Below, piece after piece: positions 25,842-35,158 of a stretch of DNA of 64,000 bases. Numbering within the stretch: position 1 is the first letter of the stretch; every line of letters begins with the position of its first letter. The notes beneath the pieces were generated by a model. That model saw only the letters and a program-made list of their open reading frames with translations. It was not told the DNA's origin and searched no databases. Origin of the DNA: Streptomyces roseirectus (lineage in GTDB: Bacteria > Actinomycetota > Actinomycetes > Streptomycetales > Streptomycetaceae); assembly GCF_014489635.1 (NCBI RefSeq), contig NZ_CP060828.1:2766001-2830000 (forward strand), written 5' to 3'. Position numbers and translations under genes: made by a program.

Positions 25842-26669
25842 ATGAGCTCACGCAGGAGGAAGCGGCCGAAGAAGCTGGGATCGTGGGTAGCGATCGGTCA
25901 GTTGGTGGCCCATCACCGGAAACTCAAGGGGTACACGCAGGAGCAGTTCGCCGAGGTGGTGAAGCTTAGCGTGGACACGATCGGCTCGATCGAACAGGGG
26001 AGAATGCCACTTCAGTTCGACCGGGCGGAGCAGTTCGACCAAGTGCTCGGAACCAATGGGACGTTCGCCTTTTTGGTGAGCAAGCTGGCGCTGTGGGAGA
26101 AGATCCCGTTGCTCGTGCAGAACTTGGGGACGTACGAGCGGGAGGCCATCGCCATCCTGACGTATCAGGCCCAGGTGGTTCCGGGATTGCTTCAGACCCG
26201 GGACTACTGCCTCGCCACCTTCGCCGCCCGGCACCCCGCCCTCCGGGACCAGACCGCCGAGGAATGGGTCAACGACCGCATGGAACGCCAGCAGATCTGG
26301 GAGGACGAGGAGCCGCCCATCGGGCACTTCATCATCGAGGAGAGCATCCTGCGGCGCCAGGTCGGCGGCCCGGAGGTCATGCGGGCGCAGTACCGTCGCA
26401 TCCTGGAACTCTGCGAGCCGCAGCACATGGCGTTCCAGATCATGCCTATGGACCGCATGCCGCACGCCGGGCTCGCGGGGCCGATGACGCTGCTGGAAAC
26501 CTTCGAGCACCACCGCGTCGTGTACGTGGAAGTGCAGACGGTCAGCTTCCTGGTCGATGACCTAGACGAGGTCAGTGACTATCACCGCAAGTATGGAATG
26601 CTGCAATCACAGGCTCTCTCGCCCGGCGAGAGCGTGGACCTCCTGGAAGGACTGCTCCGAGAGCTATGA
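25842..26669 (+). CDS. WhiJ-like XRE-family transcriptional regulator (DUF5753)
   Basis: 275-residue regulator: helix-turn-helix of the XRE type at about residues 17-70 (QLVAHHRKLKGYTQEQFAEVV, then LSVDTIGSIEQG) followed by the DUF5753 domain (VVPGLLQTRDYC, ESILRRQVGG, FQIMPMDRMPHAGLAG). These pair with DUF397 proteins in Streptomyces developmental and antibiotic-control loci such as whiJ and abaA. ATG at 25842. Its stop overlaps the DUF397 start as ATGA, so the two are coupled. Confidence 0.93.
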   Translation: MSSRRRKRPKKLGSWVAIGQLVAHHRKLKGYTQEQFAEVVKLSVDTIGSIEQGRMPLQFDRAEQFDQVLGTNGTFAFLVSKLALWEKIPLLVQNLGTYEREAIAILTYQAQVVPGLLQTRDYCLATFAARHPALRDQTAEEWVNDRMERQQIWEDEEPPIGHFIIEESILRRQVGGPEVMRAQYRRILELCEPQHMAFQIMPMDRMPHAGLAGPMTLLETFEHHRVVYVEVQTVSFLVDDLDEVSDYHRKYGMLQSQALSPGESVDLLEGLLREL

Positions 26670-26902
26670 ACAACCTCGCGTGGTTCAAGTCGAGTTACAG
26701 CAGCAACGAGGGCGGCGAATGCCTCGAAACCGCTTACACCTGGCGGAAGTCGAGCTACAGCAGCAACGAGGGCGGCAACTGCGTCGAGGTCGCCTCCCAC
26801 CCCTCCGCCGTCCACATCCGTGACTCGAAGAACCCCGCCGGCCCCGTCCTCACCCTCGCAACTTCCGCCTGGACCAGCTTCCTTGGCTGCCTAGACGGCT
26901 AG
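26666..26902 (+). CDS. DUF397 protein with internal motif duplication
   Basis: 78-residue DUF397 protein, the usual downstream partner of DUF5753 regulators. The signature W.KSSYSSNEGG.C.E appears twice in succession (WFKSSYSSNEGGECLE then WRKSSYSSNEGGNCVE). The duplication is clear in DNA too: a block around GCAGCAACGAGGGCGGC recurs 60 bases later. The canonical C-terminal part VAVRDSKNP is present as VHIRDSKNP. Translational coupling to the XRE gene through ATGA. It may antagonise the regulator, by analogy with whiJ-type systems. Confidence 0.9.
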   Translation: MNNLAWFKSSYSSNEGGECLETAYTWRKSSYSSNEGGNCVEVASHPSAVHIRDSKNPAGPVLTLATSAWTSFLGCLDG

Positions 26903-26984
26903 CCCCGGAGGGGGGTGGCCTGAAACTCCCCCCTGCCCCGGCTCAAACCCACCCCTTGCGCCAGCACTTACCGTTTTCTCATAA

Positions 26985-27866
<882 letters not shown>

Positions 27867-27900
27867 CGCCGGCCGCGCCGTCGTCGTCCACGCCTTCGCG

Positions 27901-27930
27901 GCCCCCGGGAACCCATCCGTTCCCGGGGGC
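27901..27930. terminator. Stem-loop between trypsin gene and DUF1905 gene
   Basis: GCCCCCGGGAAC, CCATCC loop, GTTCCCGGGGGC: perfect 12-bp stem between two convergent genes. Confidence 0.85.
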
Positions 27931-27954
27931 TGTGCGATGCCCGCACATCCGTTG

Positions 27955-28230
27955 TCACGAGATGCGTTCCTGGAGGTGGATCGTGACCTCGTCGCCGGGG
28001 CCCTTGCCCAGCAGGTCGCGTACGTCGGCTCTGACGGGGAGCTTGTGTGTGCCGTCGCCGAGGGCCATGAAGGAACTCCGGAACGGGTGGCCGTCGATCG
28101 TCCCCCGGATCTTCACCAGGCCGCGGGTGCCGAAGTACTCGGCGGACCCGGGCATCACCACATAGGTCCAGCCGCCGTTGTTCGGGCTCTTCCGCAGGGT
28201 CGCGGTGAACTCTTTGTCCAGTGCGGTCAT
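27955..28230 (-). CDS. DUF1905 domain protein
   Basis: 91-residue protein with the DUF1905 core: [75 protein letters not shown]. The family adopts a small barrel of unknown function and is often fused to a YdeI-like domain; here it stands alone. ATG at 28230 with AAGGAG upstream. An in-frame extension to 28269 lacks a ribosome site. Confidence 0.88.
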   Translation of the reverse strand: MTALDKEFTATLRKSPNNGGWTYVVMPGSAEYFGTRGLVKIRGTIDGHPFRSSFMALGDGTHKLPVRADVRDLLGKGPGDEVTIHLQERIS

Positions 28231-28402
28231 GGCACACGCTCCTTCTCGGCGGTCGCTCACACCCGTCAAGACCCGCGCGCCCGGCAGAACTCATCGCTGC
28301 GGCCTCCGTATCGCGGGCGTATCGGAAAACGAATACGCCGCCGCAACACGCTTCCGGCTTCAGTGGGGCTCCGGAAGCTGATCACGACGAGGGGAGAGGG
28401 CC

Positions 28403-29716
28403 GTGGCTGTGGACGGGCGATGGGACCGGCGTGCGCTGCTCCGGGGAGCCGCCGTGGTGGCCGGTGCCGCCGCGAGCACGCCGCTGCTGGGCGGGGTGGC
28501 CGGGGCGCGGGACGCCGAGGACGGGGACGCGTTGTTCAGGGCCGGGAAGTTCGAGCAGGCCGCCCGCGCGTACGAGGAGGTGCTGGCGGGCGACCCCGCG
28601 AACCTGCACGCCGCCCGCCAACGCGGGTACGTCGGGCTGCTGAGCAACAGGTTCCCCGAGGCGGAGAAGTACCTCACGGCGGCCCTCGCCCTCGCGCCCG
28701 ACGACAAGCAGACCAACGAGCTGCTGGCCGACTGCTACCTCCGGCAGGACAAGTTCTCGCTCGCCGCACCCCGCTGGAAGGCGGCCGGTGAGGACGCCAT
28801 GGCCGCCTGGTTCGCGGCGGTTCCCGGCGACGCGTACCGGATCCACGGCGACGTCGGGCGGGTGCCCTGGACGCGGATGGATCCGGAGCCGCAGATCGAG
28901 GCCACGGTCAACGGCGGGCCGCCCAGACGCTTCACCTTCTACACCGGCGCGCCCTGGCTGAGCCTGTCCCCGGAAGCCGCCCAGGAGGCCGGGGTGCGCC
29001 CCGTGCACCAGGAGAAGAGCGAGTTCGAGGGCCGCGTCGTGCGGTCGTACTACGGGGTGCTGGACTCCTTCGCGCTGGGCGGCATCGAGCTGCGCGGCGT
29101 CCCCGTGGCCTGGTCGGACTCGGGGCCTGCCCCCGGTGCGCCCGCCGCTGCCCACGACGGCATGATCGGCACCTGGGTCTTCTACCACCTGCTGACGACC
29201 TTCGACTACCGGGGCCGTCAGCTGATCCTGCGCCGCCCGACCACCCGCGCGGCCCGGGAGGTGCGCGCCGCCGCCACCCGGGCGGGCGCCGAGCCCCTGC
29301 CGCTGTGGCTGGCCCGGGATCACTACGTGCACAGCCTGGGCAGCATCGCCGGTTCCGGCCCGCGCGTCGTGGGCGTGAACCTCGGCGGAGGCGGCGAGGC
29401 CGTCGCGGGCATGCCCGGGGAGGTGGCCAGGAGGCTGGGGGTACGCACCGACCACGACCGCCCGATCGAGACCGGCGCCCAGGGCCACCCCGCCACCACC
29501 TACCCCTGCTACCCGACGCGGATCCGCCTCGGTGACGCCGTCGCCGACCACGTCTACTGCGAGACGAACCCCGGCATGCCGGTCAACGTGCCCTGGCCCT
29601 ACGGCACCGGCATCGACTCGACGGGGTGGTTCGCCCACGCCTTCTTCAAGCCCTACGCCGTCACCCTCGACTTCACCCGCATGAGCATCTACATCGGTCG
29701 CGGCGAAGCCCCCTGA
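28403..29716 (+). CDS. TPR protein with degenerate retropepsin-like aspartyl protease fold, probable Tat substrate
   Basis: 437-residue protein. The N-terminus DRRALLRGAAVVAGAAAST looks like a twin-arginine signal. TPRs follow at about 35-115 (ALFRAGKFEQAARAYEEVL, NRFPEAEKYLTAALAL). From about 150 the sequence follows the retropepsin-like family (IEATVNGGPPRRFTFYTGAP, then LGGIELRGVPV), with a further region to VTLDFTRMSIYIGR. The catalytic motif that should read DTGA is YTGA, so the nucleophilic Asp is replaced by Tyr and protease activity is unlikely in this lobe. The GTG at 28403 has GGGGAGAGGG upstream. Separated from cimA by a convergent terminator. Confidence 0.78.
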   Translation: MAVDGRWDRRALLRGAAVVAGAAASTPLLGGVAGARDAEDGDALFRAGKFEQAARAYEEVLAGDPANLHAARQRGYVGLLSNRFPEAEKYLTAALALAPDDKQTNELLADCYLRQDKFSLAAPRWKAAGEDAMAAWFAAVPGDAYRIHGDVGRVPWTRMDPEPQIEATVNGGPPRRFTFYTGAPWLSLSPEAAQEAGVRPVHQEKSEFEGRVVRSYYGVLDSFALGGIELRGVPVAWSDSGPAPGAPAAAHDGMIGTWVFYHLLTTFDYRGRQLILRRPTTRAAREVRAAATRAGAEPLPLWLARDHYVHSLGSIAGSGPRVVGVNLGGGGEAVAGMPGEVARRLGVRTDHDRPIETGAQGHPATTYPCYPTRIRLGDAVADHVYCETNPGMPVNVPWPYGTGIDSTGWFAHAFFKPYAVTLDFTRMSIYIGRGEAP

Positions 29717-29744
29717 TCGGCGGGCCGGCGTCTCCCGGCGCGGG

Positions 29745-29770
29745 AGGCGGGGCCGGTGTGTGCCCCGCCT
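29745..29770. terminator. Bidirectional stem-loop between TPR gene and cimA
   Basis: AGGCGGGGC, 8-base loop, GCCCCGCCT followed by TTTCGCTTTCG on the plus strand. Lies between convergent stops. Confidence 0.85.
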
Positions 29771-29786
29771 TTCGCTTTCGTGACCC

Positions 29787-31382
29787 CTACTCCGCCGGGG
29801 TGACTCCCGCGCGCAGCAGGCCGTACGTGTACGCGTCCTCCAGGGCCTGCCAGGAGGCGGCGATGACGTTCTCGGCGACGCCGACAGTCTGCCACTCGCC
29901 GGAGCCGTCCGTGGTGGAGATGAGGACGCGGGTGGTGGACTGGGTGCCGTGGACGCCTTCGAGGATGCGGACCTTGTAGTCGACGAGGTCGAGCTTGGCG
30001 AGCTGGGGGTAGATCTTTTCGAGGGCTACGCGCAGGGCGCGGTCCAGGGCGTTGACGGGGCCGTTGCCCTCGGCCGTCGCGACGATGCGCTCGCCCTTCG
30101 CCCAGAGTTTCACCGTCGCCTCGTTCGCGTGGCTGCCGTCGGGGCGGTCCTCGACGATCGCGCGCCAGGACTCGACGCGGAAGTAGGTGAGCGGGCGGCC
30201 CTTGACCTCGGAGCGCAGGAGGAGTTCGAAGCTGGCGTCCGCCGCTTCGTACGTGTAGCCCTTCAGCTCGCGTTCCTTGACGCGGTCCACCACCCGGCCG
30301 ACGAGTTCCCGGTCGCCACCCAGGTCGACGCCGAGTTCCTTGCCCTTCAGCTCGACGGAGGCCCGGCCGGCCATGTCGGAGACGAGCATGCGCATGCTGT
30401 TGCCGACGAGCGCGGGGTCCGTGTGCTGGTAGAGGTCCGGGTCGACCTTGATCGCGGAGGCGTGCAGGCCCGCCTTGTGGGCGAACGCCGAGACGCCGAC
30501 GTAGGGCTGGTGCGTGGAGGGCGTCAGGTTGACGACCTCGGCGATGGCGTGCGAGATCCGGGTCATCTCGCGCAGCCTGCCCTCGGGGAGGACCCGCTTG
30601 CCGTACTTCAGTTCCAGGGCGGCGACGACGGGGAAGAGGTTGGCGTTGCCGACGCGCTCGCCGTAGCCGTTCGCCGTGCACTGGACGTGCGTCGCGCCCG
30701 CGTCCACCGCGGCGAGGGTGTTGGCGACCGCGCAGCCGGTGTCGTCCTGGGCGTGGATGCCGAGGCGGGCGCCGGTGTCCGCGAGGACCGTCGCGACGAC
30801 GGCCTGGATCTGGGCGGGGAGCATGCCGCCGTTGGTGTCGCACAGGATGACGACGTCGGCGCCCGCGTCGCTCGCGGCGCGGACGACCGACTTCGCGTAC
30901 TCGGGGTTCGCGCGGTAGCCGTCGAAGAAGTGTTCGCAGTCCACGAAGACGCGGCGGCCCTGGGAGGTCAGGTGGGCGACCGTGTCCCTCACCATCTCCA
31001 GGTTCTCGTCCAGGGTCGTGCGCAGGGCGAGTTCCACGTGGCGGTCGTGGGACTTCGCGACCAGCGTGATGACCGGGGCGCCGGAGTCCAGGAGGGCCTT
31101 GACCTGGGGGTCCTCCGCTGCCTTCGCGTTCGCTCGGCGGGTCGCGCCGAAGGCGACCAGCTGGGCGTGCTTGAACGTGATCTCTTCCCGCGCCCTCGCG
31201 AAGAACTCCGTGTCCCTCGGGTTCGCGCCCGGCCAGCCGCCCTCGATGAAGCCGACGCCGAAGTCGTCCAGGTGGCGGGCGATGGCCAGCTTGTCCGCGA
31301 CGGTGAGGTTGATGCCCTCGCGCTGGGCGCCGTCTCGGAGGGTGGTGTCGAAGACGTGGAACGAGTCGTCGGTGTCGGTCAT
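29787..31382 (-). CDS. cimA: (R)-citramalate synthase / 2-isopropylmalate synthase-like enzyme
   Basis: 531-residue enzyme of the isopropylmalate/homocitrate synthase family with the citramalate synthase layout: N-terminal DTTLRDGAQREG catalytic motif, HAQDDTGCAVANTLAA with metal-binding His, and a C-terminal LeuA allosteric dimer domain (VKLWAKGERIVATAEGNGPVNALDRAL). It condenses acetyl-CoA with pyruvate to give citramalate, the entry to a threonine-independent isoleucine route, which uses LeuCD and LeuB afterwards; leuB lies nearby on the same strand. ATG at 31382 with AGGAG. A peptide-plus-terminator leader upstream suggests attenuation. Distinction from LeuA rests on length and FDTTLRDGAQ-type start. 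Confidence 0.93.
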   Translation of the reverse strand: MTDTDDSFHVFDTTLRDGAQREGINLTVADKLAIARHLDDFGVGFIEGGWPGANPRDTEFFARAREEITFKHAQLVAFGATRRANAKAAEDPQVKALLDSGAPVITLVAKSHDRHVELALRTTLDENLEMVRDTVAHLTSQGRRVFVDCEHFFDGYRANPEYAKSVVRAASDAGADVVILCDTNGGMLPAQIQAVVATVLADTGARLGIHAQDDTGCAVANTLAAVDAGATHVQCTANGYGERVGNANLFPVVAALELKYGKRVLPEGRLREMTRISHAIAEVVNLTPSTHQPYVGVSAFAHKAGLHASAIKVDPDLYQHTDPALVGNSMRMLVSDMAGRASVELKGKELGVDLGGDRELVGRVVDRVKERELKGYTYEAADASFELLLRSEVKGRPLTYFRVESWRAIVEDRPDGSHANEATVKLWAKGERIVATAEGNGPVNALDRALRVALEKIYPQLAKLDLVDYKVRILEGVHGTQSTTRVLISTTDGSGEWQTVGVAENVIAASWQALEDAYTYGLLRAGVTPAE

Positions 31383-31416
31383 GGTCGGGGGCTCCTGATG
31401 TTCCTGGAAAACGAAA

Positions 31417-31443
31417 AGACCCCTCGCGGGATGCGAGAGGTCT
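31417..31443 (-). terminator. Intrinsic terminator in the cimA leader (attenuator)
   Basis: Read on the minus strand: AGACCTCTCGC, ATCCC loop, GCGAGGGGTCT followed by TTTTCGTTTT, ending about 30 bases before the cimA start. A canonical T-rich terminator is unusual in this genome and sits in the untranslated leader, so it probably controls read-through into cimA. Confidence 0.85.
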
Positions 31444-31465
31444 GCGCGCGGGGCACTGCGTGGCT

Positions 31466-31516
31466 TCAGCAGGGTCCGGCGCGCCTGTTGCCAATAATCG
31501 CGGCGAACGAGAGCAC
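31466..31516 (-). CDS. Putative cimA leader peptide with Leu and tandem Ile codons
   Basis: GTG-started 16-codon frame encoding VLSFAAIIGNRRAGPC, ending 22 bases before the attenuator stem. Its paired isoleucine codons are both ATT, rare here, as expected if ribosome stalling on Ile-tRNA shortage prevents terminator formation. A second GTG at 31531 extends it by five residues (VQHCR). No clear ribosome site is visible at either start, which lowers confidence. Confidence 0.45.
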   Translation of the reverse strand: MLSFAAIIGNRRAGPC

Positions 31517-31658
31517 ACGGCAGTGTTGCACGGGTTGGGGGTGGGGCTAGGGGGTGTCTCAGAATGCGGGCGGAGTGTGGGACGCGCCTAATCGTCTGCC
31601 AGGTGAGGGTAGGGGGCGGGTGCGGGTGCGTCGTGGTTGTTCGCGCAGTTCCCCGCGC

Positions 31659-32309
31659 CCCTGAAGGACTTCGGGTGCGGAAAGTGGGGGCTGGTCGCGC
31701 CCACGCGGCGGTAGCCGCACATCAGACACAGCCCCGCACCCCTGAAGGACTTCGGGTGCGGAGACTGGGGGCTGGTCGCGCCCACGCGGCGGTAGCCGCA
31801 CATCAGACACAGCCCCGCACCCCTGAAGGACTTCGGGTGCGGAAAGTGGGGGCTGGTCGCGCCCACGCGGCGGTAGCCGCACATCAGACACAGCCCCGCA
31901 CCCCTGAAGGACTTCGGGTGCGGAAAGTGGGGGCTGGTCGCGCCCACGCGGCGGTAGCCGCACATCAGACACAGCCCCGCACCCCTGAAGGACTTCGGGT
32001 GCGGAAAGTGGGGGCTGGTCGCGCCCACGCGGCGGTAGCCGCACATCGACACAGCCCCGCACCCCTGAAGGACTTCGGGTGCGGAGACTGGGGCTGGTCG
32101 CGCCCACGCGGCGGTAGCCGCACATCAGACACAGCCCCGCACCCCTGAAGGACTTCGGGTGCGGAGACTGGGGGCTGGTCGCGCCCACGCGGCGGTAGCC
32201 GCACATCAGACACAGCCCCGCACCCCTGAAGGACTTCGGGTGCGGAGACTGGGGGCTGGTCGCGCCCACGCGGCGGTAGCCGCACATCAGACACAGCCCC
32301 GCACCCCTG
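31659..32309. repeat. Tandem array of eight 81-bp repeats between ilvE and cimA
   Basis: The marker CCCTGAAGGACTTCGGGTG begins at 31659, 31740, 31821, 31902, 31983, 32063, 32143 and 32224, with a truncated ninth start at 32305. Units are 81 bases, except two of 80 that each lost one base. Each carries two stems: CCGCACCC/GGGTGCGG enclosing CTGAAGGACTTC, and GCGGC-GGTA-GCCGC. Units fall into two types, reading GGAAAGTGGG or GGAGACTGGG after the first stem. The left flank GTTCGCGCAGTTCCCCGCG resembles a sequence I recall as dispersed between Streptomyces genes. The array occupies most of the ilvE-cimA spacer. The 1-base changes break any frame, so it is not coding. Confidence 0.93.
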
Positions 32310-32338
32310 AAAGCACCCGCTCCCGCCTGCTTCCGAGC

Positions 32339-33430
32339 TCAGCCCTCGATCTTGTGCATCCAGCCGTGCTTGTCCTCGGCCACGCCCCGCTGGATGCCGA
32401 GCAGGGCCTCGCGGAGGCGGAGGGTGACCGGGCCCGGGGTGCCGTTGCCGTGGGTCCACTCGTCCGTCTTTGTTTTGGCGGAGCCGATGGGGGTGACGAC
32501 TGCTGCGGTGCCGCAGGCGAAGACCTCGGTCAGGGCGCCGGAGGCGGCGTCCGCGCGCCACTGGTCGAGGGTGATGACGCCTTCTTCGGCCGTGTAGCCG
32601 AGGTCGTTCGCGACCTGGAGGAGGGAGTCTCGGGTGATGCCCTCCAGGATGGAGCCGGTGAGTTCGGGGGTGATGATGCGGTCGCCGTAGACGAAGGCGA
32701 CGTTCATGGAGCCGGACTCCTCGACCTTGGTGCGGGTGACCGCGTCGAGGTAGACGACCTGGGCGCAGCCGTGCGCGGCGGCCTCGGCCTGGGGGAGGAG
32801 GGAGGCCGCGTAGTTGCCGCCGGTCTTCGCGTCACCCGTGCCACCGGGGACCGCGCGGACGTGGTCTTCGGCGATCCAGATCTTGACGGGCTTGACGCCG
32901 CCCTCGAAGTAGGCGCCGGAGGGCGAGGCGATGAGCATGAAGAGGTATTCGTTGGCCGGGTGGACGCCGAGCGCGGCCTCCGTGGCGAACATGAAGGGGC
33001 GCAGGTAGAGGGATTCCTCGCCGCCGTGCGGGGGCACCCAGTCCGCGTCCTGGGCGAGCAGCGCGTCCAGCGCCGCGATGAAGAGGTCGTCCGGGAGTTC
33101 CGCCATGGCCATCCGCCGCGCGGAGTTGCGGAAGCGGCGCGCGTTGGCCTCGGGGCGGAAGACGGCGACGGAGCCGTCCGCCTGGCGGTACGCCTTCAGG
33201 CCCTCGAAGATCTCCTGGCCGTAGTGGAGGACGGCGGTGGAGGGGTCGAGGGAGATGGGGCCGTACGGGACGAGCTGGGCGTCGTGCCAGCCGCGGCCCT
33301 CGGTCCACTTGATCGTCACCATGTGGTCGGTGAAGTGCCGCCCGAACCCGGGGTTCTTCAGGATGGCCTCGCGCTCGGCGGCGGCCAGCGGGCCGGCGGA
33401 TGGCTTGAGCTCGATCGTGGGCGTCGTCAT
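32339..33430 (-). CDS. ilvE: Branched-chain amino acid aminotransferase (class IV)
   Basis: 363-residue PLP enzyme that transaminates the 2-oxo acids to Leu, Ile and Val. The PLP lysine is in [12 protein letters not shown]; other class IV motifs are [28 protein letters not shown] and [17 protein letters not shown] at 33430 with AAGGA upstream; the frame opens to 33538 but that extension lacks family similarity. It lies 213 bases downstream of leuB on the same strand and upstream of the repeat array and cimA, forming a branched-chain block, although each gene seems to have its own leader. Confidence 0.96.
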   Translation of the reverse strand: MTTPTIELKPSAGPLAAAEREAILKNPGFGRHFTDHMVTIKWTEGRGWHDAQLVPYGPISLDPSTAVLHYGQEIFEGLKAYRQADGSVAVFRPEANARRFRNSARRMAMAELPDDLFIAALDALLAQDADWVPPHGGEESLYLRPFMFATEAALGVHPANEYLFMLIASPSGAYFEGGVKPVKIWIAEDHVRAVPGGTGDAKTGGNYAASLLPQAEAAAHGCAQVVYLDAVTRTKVEESGSMNVAFVYGDRIITPELTGSILEGITRDSLLQVANDLGYTAEEGVITLDQWRADAASGALTEVFACGTAAVVTPIGSAKTKTDEWTHGNGTPGPVTLRLREALLGIQRGVAEDKHGWMHKIEG

Positions 33431-33643
33431 GACTGGTTGTCCTTCACCGGTTGTAGTGACGGCCGCGCACACCGTCGTAACAGCTCTCCCGCATTTCGCG
33501 GCTCCGCGTTCGATTATCGCGCGGATGGCGACGAGCACGGCGAAACGGGGTGTTTGCGGCCTGGGGCAATGGTTTCACCCGGCGGAGGAATGGCGAAAGC
33601 CGCCGGGTGCGAGATGCGACCCGACGGCTTCGGCAGCGCGGGC

Positions 33644-34687
33644 CTATCCGGCTACGCGTACGACGAGGGCGTCGCCGATCTCGGAGGTCGACCGCGCCGG
33701 GAGGCTCGCGCGCTCCGTGAGGTCGGCCGTGACGGCCGCCTCGACGCGGGCCGCCTCGGTCTCGTAGCCGAGGTGGCGCAGGAGCAGGGCGACGGAGAGG
33801 ACCGTGGCGGTGGGGTCGGCCTTGCCCTGGCCGGCGATGTCGGGGGCCGAGCCGTGGACGGGCTCGAACATCGACGGGAACTCGCCGGACGGGTTGATGT
33901 TCCCGCTGGCGGCGACGCCGATGCCGCCGGAGACGGCCGCGGCGAGGTCGGTGATGATGTCGCCGAAGAGGTTGTCGGTGACGATGACGTCGAACCGGGC
34001 GGGGTCGGTGACGAGGTAGATCGTCGCCGCGTCGACGTGGATGTAGTCGGTGGTGACCTCGGGGTACTCCTCGGCCACCTTGTTGAAGACGTTCGTCCAC
34101 AGGTGTCCGGCGAAGGCCAGCACGTTGTTCTTGTGGACCAGCGTGAGCTTCTTGCGCGGACGGGCCTGCGCGCGGGCGAACGCGTCGCGGACGACCCGCT
34201 CGACGCCGTACGCCGTGTTGACGGAGACCTCGGTGGCGACCTCGTGGGGCGTGCCCTTGCGGATCGTGCCGCCGTTGCCCGTGTACGGGCCCTCGGTGCC
34301 TTCGCGGACGACGATGAAGTCGATCTCCGGCTGGCCGGCGAGGGGGGTCGCGACGCCGGGGAGCAGCTTCGACGGGCGCAGGTTGACGTGGTGGTCGAAG
34401 AGGAAGCGGAGCTTGAGCAGGAACCCGCGCTCCAGGACGCCGGACGGCACCGACGGGTCGCCGATCGCGCCGAGCAGGATCGCGTCGTGGGCCTTGAGGG
34501 CGTCGGCGTCGGCGTCCGTGAGGGTTTCGCCGGTCGCGTGGTAGCGCTTGGCGCCGAAGTCGTACTCGGTCGTCTCCAGCTTCACGTCCTCGGGGAGGAC
34601 GGCGGAGAGGACCTTGAGGCCCTCGGCCACGACTTCCTGCCCGATGCCGTCACCGGGGATCACTGCGAGATCGATGCTGCGAGACAT
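33644..34687 (-). CDS. leuB: 3-isopropylmalate dehydrogenase
   Basis: 347-residue NAD-dependent beta-decarboxylating dehydrogenase of leucine synthesis; it also serves the citramalate route to isoleucine. Motifs: [12 protein letters not shown] at the N-terminus, [27 protein letters not shown], and the metal/NAD region [20 protein letters not shown] with [13 protein letters not shown]. This is the shorter actinomycete LeuB. ATG at 34687. Downstream spacer to ilvE 213 bases; a strong hairpin lies upstream at 34720-34750. Confidence 0.96.
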   Translation of the reverse strand: MSRSIDLAVIPGDGIGQEVVAEGLKVLSAVLPEDVKLETTEYDFGAKRYHATGETLTDADADALKAHDAILLGAIGDPSVPSGVLERGFLLKLRFLFDHHVNLRPSKLLPGVATPLAGQPEIDFIVVREGTEGPYTGNGGTIRKGTPHEVATEVSVNTAYGVERVVRDAFARAQARPRKKLTLVHKNNVLAFAGHLWTNVFNKVAEEYPEVTTDYIHVDAATIYLVTDPARFDVIVTDNLFGDIITDLAAAVSGGIGVAASGNINPSGEFPSMFEPVHGSAPDIAGQGKADPTATVLSVALLLRHLGYETEAARVEAAVTADLTERASLPARSTSEIGDALVVRVAG

Positions 34688-34719
34688 GTCGGCACCCTAC
34701 TCCGGGTCCCAGTGCGTGA

Positions 34720-34750
34720 CACGGGGCGTCCGCGATACGGACACCCCGTG
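34720..34750 (-). terminator. Stem-loop between the 43-residue gene and leuB
   Basis: CACGGGGCGTCCG, 5-base loop, CGGACACCCCGTG, a 13-bp stem with one mismatch. It terminates the small upstream gene or lies in the leuB leader. Confidence 0.65.
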
Positions 34751-34801
34751 CCCCTCGGGCGCGGCTCCCGAACAGGGGTCGATCAGCTCTCGGCGCCGCC
34801 C

Positions 34802-34933
34802 TCAGTGCCCCGTCTCACCGCCGTTGTCACGGCGGTCGAGCGCCCTCTGAAGCGCGGCCGCGGCGTTCTTCCGGTCGTTCTCGCTGGTACGGGACACGTG
34901 GCGGACTCGGCGGCGGACGGTCGTCTCGGCCAT
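34802..34933 (-). CDS. Small basic 43-residue protein
   Basis: ATG at 34933 preceded by AAGGAG; the frame reads MAETTVRRRVRHVSRTSEND then RKNAAAALQRALDRRDNGGE and TGH. It is highly basic and predicted helical. The spacing of the ribosome site (10 bases) and the amphipathic ALQRALDRRDN helix make it a likely real gene of unknown function, similar in type to small conserved Streptomyces proteins. A different overlapping frame in 34783-35034 is longer but compositionally implausible. Confidence 0.65.
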   Translation of the reverse strand: MAETTVRRRVRHVSRTSENDRKNAAAALQRALDRRDNGGETGH

Positions 34934-35158
34934 GGCTGATCGGCTCCTTCTTCACCAAGGGGGCTACTACGAGACGCCGGTCGGGCGGGAAAGCTCACGG
35001 ACCGCAGGGGTGGCTGCGTGAAGGCCCGGCTCACATCCGCCGTTCGCTTGGTCGAGCGAGTCGTTCGGCTCCTACAAAGTTACGGGTCGGGAGCGCCGTT
35101 GTCTGCACAGTTATTCGGACTTCCTACTATCTGAGACGGCACCCCTTCCGACCTGCGA

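Noticed and set aside
31559..32287. Repeat-encoded protein with RGATSP-type repeats
   Set aside because: Two units carry 1-base deletions that change frame; the frames have no ribosome site and the DNA is full of hairpins.
31659..32309. The 81-bp array as a CRISPR
   Set aside because: The whole unit is repeated with no unique spacers, the unit is too long, and there are no cas genes in the window.
34783..35034. 83-codon minus frame overlapping the 43-residue gene
   Set aside because: Ser/Arg/Pro-rich with no good start; the alternative frame with AAGGAG and a clean helix is the better call.
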